Shown here piece by piece: positions 1-5,089 of a DNA stretch of 5,843 nucleotides; position 1 is the first letter of the stretch; each line of letters starts with the position of its first letter. Origin of the DNA: Nitrososphaerales archaeon TH1920. Lineage in GTDB: Archaea > Thermoproteota > Nitrososphaeria > Nitrososphaerales > Nitrososphaeraceae. The translations under genes were made by a program, and so were the position numbers. The stretch covers positions 1-5,843 of the forward strand of contig JAATVM010000150.1 in assembly GCA_014523495.1 (NCBI GenBank). The letters run 5' to 3'. Below the pieces are notes generated by a model. That model did no database searches. It had not been told where the DNA came from and worked only from the letters and a program-made list of their open reading frames with translations.

Positions 1-256
1 TCTTGCAACCATGTTTACAATTGGTGTAAATGAAATGTGGCACTTTTGGTTTGTGGAAGAAATTTTCGCAGTCCCGAACCACTGGATGTTTAACATGGGA
101 GTTGTAGTAGCTTTCATGGGTGCTCTTGCATATGTAGTAAGGGTATACGCGCGTCTAGTAGAATTGGGTGCTGAAACTCCAGGAAAGAACCCATACGTGG
201 CTGAGATGTACAAGCTTGCACTTGAAGGAAAGCTGTACAGCAGATCAATTCCATAA
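1..256 (+). CDS. amoC: Ammonia monooxygenase subunit C, C-terminal part (5' end outside window)
   Basis: This is the last 84 residues of archaeal AmoC, a membrane subunit of the copper-dependent ammonia monooxygenase that oxidises ammonia to hydroxylamine. The reading frame is open from base 2, so the Met at base 11 (LATMFTIG) is internal. The stretches NEMWHFWFVEEIFAVPNHW and ALEGKLYSRSIP match my memory of thaumarchaeal AmoC nearly residue for residue. Two His residues 13 apart (14 and 27 of the visible part) match the spacing of the copper-ligand histidines known in the related PmoC. One clear membrane helix follows (MGVVVAFMGALAYVV), then a polar tail. No amoA, amoX or amoB follows, as in group I.1b archaea where amo genes are scattered and amoC is often multicopy. 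Whether this is the main or an extra copy cannot be told here. Confidence 0.96.
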   Translation, partial: LATMFTIGVNEMWHFWFVEEIFAVPNHWMFNMGVVVAFMGALAYVVRVYARLVELGAETPGKNPYVAEMYKLALEGKLYSRSIP

Positions 257-267
257 GCTTAATGTCA

Positions 268-318
268 CGACGCTGTCAACAAAAGTAGGAAAAGCGACGA
301 CCCTTTTTTTTCTTTTTT
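268..318 (+). terminator. Probable amoC transcription terminator
   Basis: Twelve bases after the amoC stop, CGACGCT (268-274) can pair with AGCGACG (293-299), leaving one A-A mismatch. Two T-tracts follow directly (304-311 and 313-318). Archaeal termination mainly needs the T-rich tract, so the hairpin may be incidental or may stabilise the 3' end of an abundant mRNA. Confidence 0.6.
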
Positions 319-319
319 A

Positions 320-336
320 ATCAACTATCAGTTGAT
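320..336. repeat. Perfect 7-bp inverted repeat downstream of amoC
   Basis: ATCAACT and AGTTGAT are perfect inverted arms around a 3-base spacer (ATC). The element lies just past the T-tracts that end amoC and about 105 bp before the TATA box of the next gene. It could be a small operator or a second hairpin. It is short enough in AT-rich DNA to be chance. Confidence 0.4.
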
Positions 337-441
337 AACTAGATTTCACTTTTCATTGTTAATGACATGCCACATAATAATACAAAATGGAATTTCTCAA
401 ACATCGTAATTGAAGGCATTGTCATAAATTTGAAAATATTC

Positions 442-448
442 TTATATA
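442..448 (+). promoter_or_regulatory. TATA box for the Cdc48-N-like gene
   Basis: TTATATA is centred 22-25 nt before the paired ATG codons at 467 and 470. This matches the archaeal spacing from TATA box to start site and implies a leaderless or nearly leaderless mRNA. No Shine-Dalgarno sequence precedes the start. Confidence 0.55.
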
Positions 449-466
449 CAAATATGCAACATAGAT

Positions 467-1204
467 ATGATGGTTGATAATTCTGGAATTTCTTTACAAG
501 TCTACGAAATTGAAGCCAAAGACAAAGATAGAGACATTGTGAGAATTGATCCAGACATCATGCACAAATTAAACATATCTGATGGTGATTTTATTAGTGT
601 TAATGGTCCACTAAATGGAACCAAGATAATTTGTCTTTCACTGTTACCTTCCGATATAAATAAGCAAATAATTAGAATTGACTCTAAAACAAGAAAACTA
701 ATTGGTACTACAATTGGAGGTACTGTCATAATCAAAAAAGTTGCTCTAATAAATGAAGAGAATAATAAAGCTAGAAAGATGGATGCCGCCGAAGAATCCG
801 ATGAAGTATCAAATTCCATAATAGTCAATGGATCCTGTATTGATTTTGAAAAAGAACGTCCAAAGATAATGGAATTCCTAAAGTCTCTTGAGAAAGAAAT
901 ACATTCGGACACTAATTATTTCAAATGTTATTCTAGGGGCAAAAAAACACTTGGGTGGGATTTCTTTGAAATTTCTATAGATTCCAGATTGGTACAAAAA
1001 CTAACCGAAATACATCCTGAAATTAACAAGCAAGAAGCTATTTCTCTAGAGGAACGATTTGTTCTTTGGCTTCATGCAAAAATTAAAAAGAAAAAGCTTG
1101 ATTATCACTTGAAGCTAAGTGACCTTCCGTACGAATCGGTTATTGGTTTTCGACTAAACCCTAATGATTACAGGGACATTGATGATATGGAAAATATGCG
1201 TTAG
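467..1204 (+). CDS. Cdc48/VAT N-domain-like protein without ATPase, with unknown C-terminal domain
   Basis: This 245-aa soluble protein has no signal peptide or membrane segment. Residues about 8-93 resemble the N-terminal double-psi beta-barrel of archaeal Cdc48/VAT. Shared features in order are an LQVYEIEAKD start, IVRIDPDIMHKL, a DGDFISV turn, NKQIIRIDSKTRK and GTTIGGTVIIKKV. In Cdc48 this domain binds substrates and adaptors ahead of two AAA+ ATPase domains. Here no Walker A or B motif follows. A charged linker (about 94-115) leads to an unrecognised domain (about 116-245) rich in Lys, Glu and aromatics, including GKKTLGWDFFEISID and a KIKKKK stretch. The start is ATG 467 or 470, supported by the TATA box. 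The next gene begins 29 nt downstream on the same strand. The barrel assignment is fairly secure; a role as a Cdc48 adaptor, competitor or separate binding module is inference. Confidence 0.75.
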   Translation: MMVDNSGISLQVYEIEAKDKDRDIVRIDPDIMHKLNISDGDFISVNGPLNGTKIICLSLLPSDINKQIIRIDSKTRKLIGTTIGGTVIIKKVALINEENNKARKMDAAEESDEVSNSIIVNGSCIDFEKERPKIMEFLKSLEKEIHSDTNYFKCYSRGKKTLGWDFFEISIDSRLVQKLTEIHPEINKQEAISLEERFVLWLHAKIKKKKLDYHLKLSDLPYESVIGFRLNPNDYRDIDDMENMR

Positions 1205-1233
1205 AAACTAGATTTTATTATTTTTTATTTAAA

Positions 1234-2103
1234 TTGAAAATACCAAATGAAATTCAAGAATACCTGGATGAAAAAACTGATTCAGAATTAGCTCTCATAG
1301 GTTGTAGAGCCGAAGATTCTGAAATATCGTATGAATGCTGTGAATATGATGTTGGTGTTCTTGGAGGCAATGATGCGAGTTTGAGAAATAAAATTACATA
1401 TGTTGGAAATAACACATTAGAATTTTTAAATTTTCCGAAATACAGTCATCATGATATTTCACTTTTCAACATGGTACTGCTAAGGAACGAGGCAAGTGGC
1501 TTGTTGGTCTCTCCATACTCAATTCCAAAACTAGATATCAAAAAAATGTTTATTGCGGGAGGAAAAAGGAGGATTGTTGACTCACTATTTACCGTTTCAA
1601 AAAATAGTAACAACAAAACGGAATTAAGTTCTTCGTTAAATCTAAAGATGGCTGCATATGATCTTATTGAAGGTATACTTTTAGTTTCCGGGATTAGGCC
1701 GATGCCTATTCACGAATTAAACCAATTACGTCTGCTTGAAGTCCATAAAGATCTCATCAATGAAGCTATTCAAGCTTGTATTGAATGCTTGGGAATAGAA
1801 AGGGCTACAAGAACTATCATAAATCGATCTTTTAAGGCCTTGAAAGAAATTCTTAAAGAAAGATATGATATTGAGTTACTAGCATCAAAAATTGAATTTT
1901 TATTGCAGCATGGCTTACTAGCAGATTGTTACTACTATATTGGGAAACTGGTGTGTAATCATCTTGAAAAAAAGGACAATGCCTTTCAAATGAATTATCA
2001 CAAGCTTAACAGCATTGCATTAGATTTAACAGGTGATTATGAAAACGTAAACAAGATGTCGGCGCTGATAAAAGATAACTGCAAAAATATATTGAAAAAT
2101 TAA
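1234..2103 (+). CDS. Hypothetical protein with nucleotidyltransferase-like N-terminal motifs
   Basis: This 289-aa soluble protein belongs to no family I can name with certainty. Residues about 18-64 carry a pattern like the nucleotidyltransferase superfamily: IGC (22-24), twelve residues, then EYDV (37-40), and a later hydrophobic-acidic-hydrophobic LEF (62-64). The canonical pattern is hG(G/S), 9-13 residues, DhDh, then a third acidic residue. Here the second small residue is Cys and the first carboxylate is Glu, so activity is uncertain. Residues about 130-285 look mostly helical (KMAAYDLIEGILLVSG, then further helices). The start is TTG, because no in-frame ATG or GTG lies between the upstream stop at 1183 and this codon, and the next Met is residue 80. 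No ribosome binding site is visible. It may be co-transcribed with the gene 29 nt upstream. Its stop overlaps the stop of the convergent zinc-ribbon gene by 4 bp. Confidence 0.7.
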   Translation: MKIPNEIQEYLDEKTDSELALIGCRAEDSEISYECCEYDVGVLGGNDASLRNKITYVGNNTLEFLNFPKYSHHDISLFNMVLLRNEASGLLVSPYSIPKLDIKKMFIAGGKRRIVDSLFTVSKNSNNKTELSSSLNLKMAAYDLIEGILLVSGIRPMPIHELNQLRLLEVHKDLINEAIQACIECLGIERATRTIINRSFKALKEILKERYDIELLASKIEFLLQHGLLADCYYYIGKLVCNHLEKKDNAFQMNYHKLNSIALDLTGDYENVNKMSALIKDNCKNILKN

Positions 2104-2339
2104 GTAACAGGAGCAACCAAAATTGGTTCTATCTCCTTTACCCTTCTCGCCCTCAATTTAGCCTTGTATTTCAGGTTTCTTGGCTTTGTTCTTAAGCGAT
2201 ATCCACAACATGGGCACCATAGTCCGTCCCATTTTATGAAAATTTCACATATCTGGCACCTTTTTTGCCCGCTCACATATCTTCCTGAACCTACCGGCTT
2301 TTGGGCTTTATGTCGTATACATATTCCTTTACAAGTCAT
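2100..2339 (-). CDS. Small basic zinc-ribbon protein
   Basis: This 79-aa protein has two CxxC knuckles: C28-x-x-C31 (RCQIC) and C42-x-x-C45 (CPCCGYRLR). Together they should form a zinc ribbon, and C44 lies inside the second. A further pair, C3 and C7, lies at the N-terminus (MTCKGICIRHKAQKP). The region after the ribbon is strongly basic (RTKPRNLKYKAKLRARR), which suggests nucleic-acid binding. I recall near-identical small proteins as common and often multicopy in soil ammonia-oxidising archaea, but their function is not known to me. The ATG at 2339 fits a TATA-like box at 2371-2380. The 3' end overlaps the convergent plus-strand gene by 4 bp, with no intergenic terminator between them. Confidence 0.85.
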   Translation of the reverse strand: MTCKGICIRHKAQKPVGSGRYVSGQKRCQICEIFIKWDGLWCPCCGYRLRTKPRNLKYKAKLRARRVKEIEPILVAPVT

Positions 2340-2370
2340 TTTTCTTACCCATATATAAAAAACGCCTCAA

Positions 2371-2380
2371 GTATTTAAAT
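2371..2380 (-). promoter_or_regulatory. TATA box for the zinc-ribbon gene
   Basis: On the minus strand this reads ATTTAAATAC. It is centred about 36 nt before the ATG at 2339, giving a predicted leader of about 10 nt. A second AT-rich stretch (TTTTATATAT, near 2351-2360) is too close, as it would place the start site inside the gene. Confidence 0.45.
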
Positions 2381-2447
2381 ATGAACATTCATTCTTCAAT
2401 ATTTTAGATAGTGCTAAATTATTTTATCAATATTTTATATAATTACG

Positions 2448-2466
2448 AAAAATAAAATAAAAAAAA
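2448..2466 (-). terminator. T-rich terminator after the 81-aa gene
   Basis: On the minus strand this 19-base run is all T except for two A residues, and it begins 11 bases after the stop at 2478. Such T-rich runs are the main signal for archaeal termination. No convincing hairpin precedes it. Confidence 0.5.
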
Positions 2467-2477
2467 TATGTCTTTTT

Positions 2478-2723
2478 TTAACTGACGTTTATAGATTTTG
2501 TCTTAAAGGCTTCATTCATTGTAAGATATTCATCTAATCTCATCTTTATGTCGTCTGGTTCAGTATCATCCATAGCTGAAAATCCAGCGTTAAATGAAAT
2601 CTTATTTCCAGATACTGACACATTATCTATCTCCATGTCAGCATATATATTTGCCAATTCATCCACCCATGCCTTACCTTCTTCTTCCTTTATTCCATGA
2701 GTATCTATCGTCACTTTACACAT
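2478..2723 (-). CDS. Small acidic hypothetical protein
   Basis: I do not recognise this 81-aa protein. It has one Cys, at residue 2 (MCKVTIDTHG). A likely amphipathic helix follows (KEEEGKAWVDELANIYAD), then two probable beta strands (NVSVSGNKISFNAGF) and an acidic helix (DDIKMRLDEYL). A small alpha/beta fold is plausible. It has no signal peptide or membrane segment. I chose ATG 2723; a TTG at 2732 would add three residues (MTK) and is equally compatible with the TATA-like box at 2762-2773. The T-rich run after its stop and the box before it suggest it is transcribed alone. Three 10-bp direct repeats lie upstream of that box and may control it. Confidence 0.65.
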   Translation of the reverse strand: MCKVTIDTHGIKEEEGKAWVDELANIYADMEIDNVSVSGNKISFNAGFSAMDDTEPDDIKMRLDEYLTMNEAFKTKSINVS

Positions 2724-2761
2724 TTTAGTCAATCAATACACCTAAACAAAAGTTAGATTAG

Positions 2762-2773
2762 ATATTAATAAAG
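2762..2773 (-). promoter_or_regulatory. TATA box for the 81-aa gene
   Basis: On the minus strand the region holds TTTATTAATAT, centred about 45 nt before ATG 2723 and 36 nt before the alternative TTG 2732. The predicted mRNA start is near 2741, leaving a leader of about 10-18 nt without a Shine-Dalgarno sequence. Confidence 0.45.
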
Positions 2774-2812
2774 TTGACGCATTCTGTTTGGCATCTATGT
2801 ATATGGATTTAA

Positions 2813-2842
2813 ACGTTAATTGACGTTAATTGACGTTAATTG
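2813..2842. repeat. Three perfect tandem copies of a 10-bp unit (ACGTTAATTG)
   Basis: The unit ACGTTAATTG occurs at 2813-2822, 2823-2832 and 2833-2842 without mismatches. A further TTGACG, the junction sequence of the repeats, occurs at 2774-2779 beside the TATA-like box of the 81-aa gene. The 10-bp period puts each copy on about the same face of the helix, as in a cooperative regulator site. The array lies about 40 bp upstream of that box and 13 bp past the stop of the 53-aa gene. It could also be a simple slippage product. Confidence 0.75.
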
Positions 2843-2855
2843 TGTTATTCTGTAT

Positions 2856-3017
2856 TTATGCCTCTTCAATTCCCCAATATTTGACAAGTTCTTTTTCAAA
2901 CTTTGAAAATTGTTCGTTGCTTAATGGGTCTCCACAATTTTTGTGCGACGGAACCACTTTCATTCCTGCTAACTTAAAGTCTACCTCGTAGAAATGAACC
3001 TTAGGACAATCACACAT
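2856..3017 (-). CDS. 53-aa Cys/His-containing small protein
   Basis: A complete reading frame of 53 residues runs from ATG 3017 to a TAA at 2856-2858. It begins MCDCPKVHFYEVDF, continues with GMKVVPSHKNCGDPL and ends with a charged helical segment containing FEKELVKYWGIEEA. C2, C4, H8, H25 and C28 could together bind a metal, but the pattern is not a standard CxxC zinc finger. Codon use looks normal, the sequence is protein-like throughout, and the frame fills an otherwise empty gap, so I judge it real. An AT-rich box near 3042-3049 lies at the right distance for a leaderless mRNA starting at the ATG. It is divergent from the frameshifted secreted-protein gene, 127 bp away. The function is unknown. 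Confidence 0.65.
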   Translation of the reverse strand: MCDCPKVHFYEVDFKLAGMKVVPSHKNCGDPLSNEQFSKFEKELVKYWGIEEA

Positions 3018-3144
3018 TTGCTAATTGTGGTTTAAGCATCTCTTATTAGTTTATCTAAGTTATTCAGAAGCTTGAAACTGTACAGCTTGCGCAGACGATA
3101 AGATTCTAAAAGTTTATGAATGCGTATTCTAATTTATCAGAATT

Positions 3145-3873
3145 ATGGGGACCTTTCAATTCTCACTATGCAAGCCATTTATCATGTTTGTATTATTCTC
3201 AACCATTTTACTAATTTCGCAATCCAATTTGAACAATGCACTGGCACAAGCGGGTGATTTATGGTATGTTGGTGATGGCGCAAAAAAGGGCATGTATGTA
3301 ACATACAGGGTCCAGGAACAGGATACGAACGCTGGTCGACCATTTGACATGACGATTTATTTCAAGGATTTCAACAGCACGGGTAATTATTGGATAGCCC
3401 CAACATATATTGTAGATCAAGGACGCGTAATTAATGGAACACTCCGTCTGAGTGATCTTGATTTAACTGCTCTAGGAAGTTCTCAAATCCCTCCGGAGAT
3501 GAATAAGTATAGAAGCGGCTATACCAGTTCTCTAAAGTGGCTTTCTTCTTTTGTTTCAAAACCTGGACAATCACTATCTGCACAGTATTGGGGCAAAATA
3601 GCTTCAATAGGTGGCTCACCTATTTCTCCTTCAGGGAAGGCTACAATTACGACTCCTGCAGGAACTTTTGATACCACTAAAATACTATGGCACAAAGGAA
3701 TTGACAATACTATATGGATTAAAGATGGATTTCCATATCCTATCAAGGCTCAACTTATGCGGATATTACCACAGGCAATCCTCCAACTCTATTTGCTTTT
3801 GAATTGCTTGGAACAGGTCAGGGTCAGCCTAAGCAACCCCAAAGCAAGGAAGAAATTCCAGTTCCACCCTTAG
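3145..3873 (+). CDS. 5' fragment of the frameshifted secreted protein
   Basis: As the sequence stands, this frame encodes 242 residues. Residues 1-203 are genuine: a signal peptide with hydrophobic core IMFVLFSTILLIS, followed by the domain shared with the downstream paralog. Residues 204-242 (from LMRILPQAIL onward) are out-of-frame translation after the lost base and should not be used in searches. Sequons NST (77) and NGT (97) could be glycosylated outside the cell. ATG 3145 is preferred because it gives a complete signal peptide; a weak TATA-like stretch lies near 3108-3116. Confidence 0.6.
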   Translation: MGTFQFSLCKPFIMFVLFSTILLISQSNLNNALAQAGDLWYVGDGAKKGMYVTYRVQEQDTNAGRPFDMTIYFKDFNSTGNYWIAPTYIVDQGRVINGTLRLSDLDLTALGSSQIPPEMNKYRSGYTSSLKWLSSFVSKPGQSLSAQYWGKIASIGGSPISPSGKATITTPAGTFDTTKILWHKGIDNTIWIKDGFPYPIKAQLMRILPQAILQLYLLLNCLEQVRVSLSNPKARKKFQFHP

Positions 3874-4205
3874 AACAGAGAACTGAGCGAGGGACTTATA
3901 TCATCAGCCTCACATGGGAACCTGTTACAATAAAGACTGGTAATACTACTAAATTTGGAATAATATTTTACGATGATAAGAAGAACATAGTGACCGATGT
4001 AGGATATAATTTTGCCGTTGTCGACTCTAAGGGTCAACTTGTATATGGGAAAGACAATCAACTTGCACCCGATGGAACCGCAATACAAAATGTAGTCTTC
4101 CAGAATCCAGGACCGGCGACTGTAAAGGTACTCATAACAGCGGCAGGGTCAGGTGCCCCAAGCAGTTTTGTGGAAACGGGTGAATTTGACATAGTTGTTC
4201 AGTAA
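3756..4205 (+). CDS. 3' fragment of the frameshifted secreted protein (Ig-like domain)
   Basis: This frame carries the rest of the shared domain and a C-terminal domain of about 115 residues. That domain begins RGTYIISLTWEPVTIKTGN and ends ETGEFDIVVQ. It has alternating beta strands, conserved-looking Asp/Gly turns and no cysteines, like the Ig-like or YtkA-like beta sandwiches found in exported archaeal proteins. It has no convincing start of its own: the first usable codon is a TTG at 3804, inside the domain sequence. It is unlikely to be translated alone. A T-tract follows the stop. Confidence 0.55.
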   Translation, partial: YADITTGNPPTLFAFELLGTGQGQPKQPQSKEEIPVPPLEQRTERGTYIISLTWEPVTIKTGNTTKFGIIFYDDKKNIVTDVGYNFAVVDSKGQLVYGKDNQLAPDGTAIQNVVFQNPGPATVKVLITAAGSGAPSSFVETGEFDIVVQ

Positions 4206-4208
4206 TAA

Positions 4209-4215
4209 TTTTTTT
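4209..4215 (+). terminator. T-tract after the frameshifted gene
   Basis: Seven consecutive T residues begin 4 bases after the TAA stop at 4203-4205. With the new TATA box at 4229-4237, this suggests the two related genes are transcribed separately. Confidence 0.45.
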
Positions 4216-4228
4216 AACATCCATTCTC

Positions 4229-4237
4229 TTTTTTAAA
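4229..4237 (+). promoter_or_regulatory. TATA box for the membrane-anchored paralog
   Basis: TTTTTTAAA is centred about 24 nt before ATG 4257, the distance expected for a leaderless archaeal mRNA. It supports this ATG as the true start. Confidence 0.5.
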
Positions 4238-4256
4238 GTCCAATTCACTAATAGCG

Positions 4257-4958
4257 ATGACTCCAAAAAGAATAGTCTTTCTAGCGTCAGGAATATTCGG
4301 AGCCATAGGCATCTTAGTTAGCATAGTAATAATAGCCATAAACGGTGGTTTTTCAGGAAGCGGCCCTTCAATTTTCAATCCGCCTACATCAAAGGACCTG
4401 TGGTCAATAGGTAGTAACATAGTAGATGGAATGAATTTAACATATTCTCTGACAACTACAAACGGAGACAAGTCAAATCTCACTGACTCGATAGTTTCAA
4501 TGAAATTCAATGATATCGATGATAAATGGAAAATAGATTACAAAGTACAAAATGACAGCAGGAGCAGTACCATTAAAGATATTAATGCTAATTATTCCAA
4601 AGAACAACTTTTGAGGACAAATCCTATTACTCAACAAAATGAAAAGTTCATTCAACCAATAGAAGCGTCAATATTAGCAATTCGTGACATTGCAAGAGAA
4701 CCAAAGTATCTCGTTGTTGGAGCAGTGTGGGAAAAGATATTCACTAGCTCATCTACAATAGATGCAAAAATAGAAGATACAGATACAATCTCGACTCCTG
4801 CAGGTAATTATAATGTTTATACACTGGGATACAATGTGGGAAATTCAACAAGTAAGATTTATCTGAATAAGGATTTACCCCTTCCCATAAAGGCCGAAGT
4901 TTATGATGAAAATGACAAGATTTTATACGAATATGAACTGCAGAGCGTATCAAGATGA
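4257..4958 (+). CDS. Membrane-anchored extracellular protein, paralog of the frameshifted gene
   Basis: This 233-aa protein starts with a short basic N-terminus (MTPKR) and one strong hydrophobic helix (about 6-29, FLASGIFGAIGILVSIVIIA) without a clear cleavage site, so it is probably an N-terminal anchor with the rest outside. The remainder aligns end to end with the shared domain of the upstream gene: DLWSIGSNIVDGMNLTY against DLWYVGDGAKKGMYVTY, ISTPAGNYNVYTL against ITTPAGTFDTTKI, and LPLPIKAEVYD against FPYPIKAQTYA. It lacks the extra C-terminal Ig-like domain. Five N-glycosylation sequons (N60, N74, N99, N112, N196) support an outside location. No cysteines or catalytic motif are visible. 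The function is unknown; tandem duplication of an ancestral gene followed by gain or loss of the Ig-like domain is inferred. Confidence 0.8.
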   Translation: MTPKRIVFLASGIFGAIGILVSIVIIAINGGFSGSGPSIFNPPTSKDLWSIGSNIVDGMNLTYSLTTTNGDKSNLTDSIVSMKFNDIDDKWKIDYKVQNDSRSSTIKDINANYSKEQLLRTNPITQQNEKFIQPIEASILAIRDIAREPKYLVVGAVWEKIFTSSSTIDAKIEDTDTISTPAGNYNVYTLGYNVGNSTSKIYLNKDLPLPIKAEVYDENDKILYEYELQSVSR

Positions 4959-5057
4959 AATAAATTGAACTGTTCGCAAAAGGTACAAAAGATAATTATG
5001 TTCCTAAGTCTAAATAATAATCAGAATACCTATCTTGTAGGAAATCATCAGATAAAA

Positions 5058-5066
5058 TTTTATAAT
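5058..5066 (+). promoter_or_regulatory. TATA box for the phosphatase gene
   Basis: TTTTATAAT is centred 28 nt before ATG 5090. The predicted transcript starts at or within a base or two of the ATG, so the mRNA is probably leaderless. Confidence 0.6.
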
Positions 5067-5089
5067 CCCATTGTAGTGACCATTACCAA

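Larger units (their letters stand above)
3145..4205 (+). pseudogene. Secreted two-domain protein gene broken by a one-base frameshift
   Basis: The two reading frames 3145-3873 and 3756-4205 are halves of one gene. The first frame reads correctly to IKAQ (codon ending 3753) and then becomes nonsense. The shifted frame continues as TYADITTGNPPTLFAFELL. Adding one A in CAACTT (3751-3756) would restore a 353-aa protein. The intact neighbour at 4257-4958 supports this: its PIKAEVYDENDKILYEYEL aligns across the junction. The rebuilt protein has a signal peptide (residues 1-34, ending NALA before QAG), a domain shared with the neighbour (about 37-226: DLWYVGDG, ITTPAGTFDT, FPYPIKA), a Pro/Gln-rich linker, and an Ig-like beta domain (about 240-353). 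It is presumably exported and bound outside the membrane. A sequencing error or a recent inactivation could equally explain the break. Confidence 0.8.

Noticed and set aside
502..912. 136-aa minus-strand frame
   Set aside because: It lies wholly opposite the Cdc48-N-like gene, whose domain match and TATA box establish the plus strand as coding.
2164..2358. 64-aa plus-strand frame
   Set aside because: It is the reverse of the zinc-ribbon gene, whose CxxC pairs show the minus strand is coding.
3061..3100. Possible stem formed by AAGCT (3068-3072) and AGCTT (3084-3088)
   Set aside because: The stem is only 5 bp, has no T-tract and no tRNA-like layout, so chance pairing is likely.
3745..3760. 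Programmed ribosomal frameshifting as an alternative to gene damage
   Set aside because: There is no slippery heptamer of the X-XXY-YYZ kind at the junction and no obvious downstream hairpin; a simple lost base explains it.
4214..4510. 98-aa minus-strand frame
   Set aside because: It is antisense to the membrane anchor and shared domain of the 4257-4958 gene, and has no recognisable content or promoter.
5031..5041. Short CCTA...TAGG inverted repeat before the phosphatase promoter
   Set aside because: Four-base arms are too short to separate from chance.
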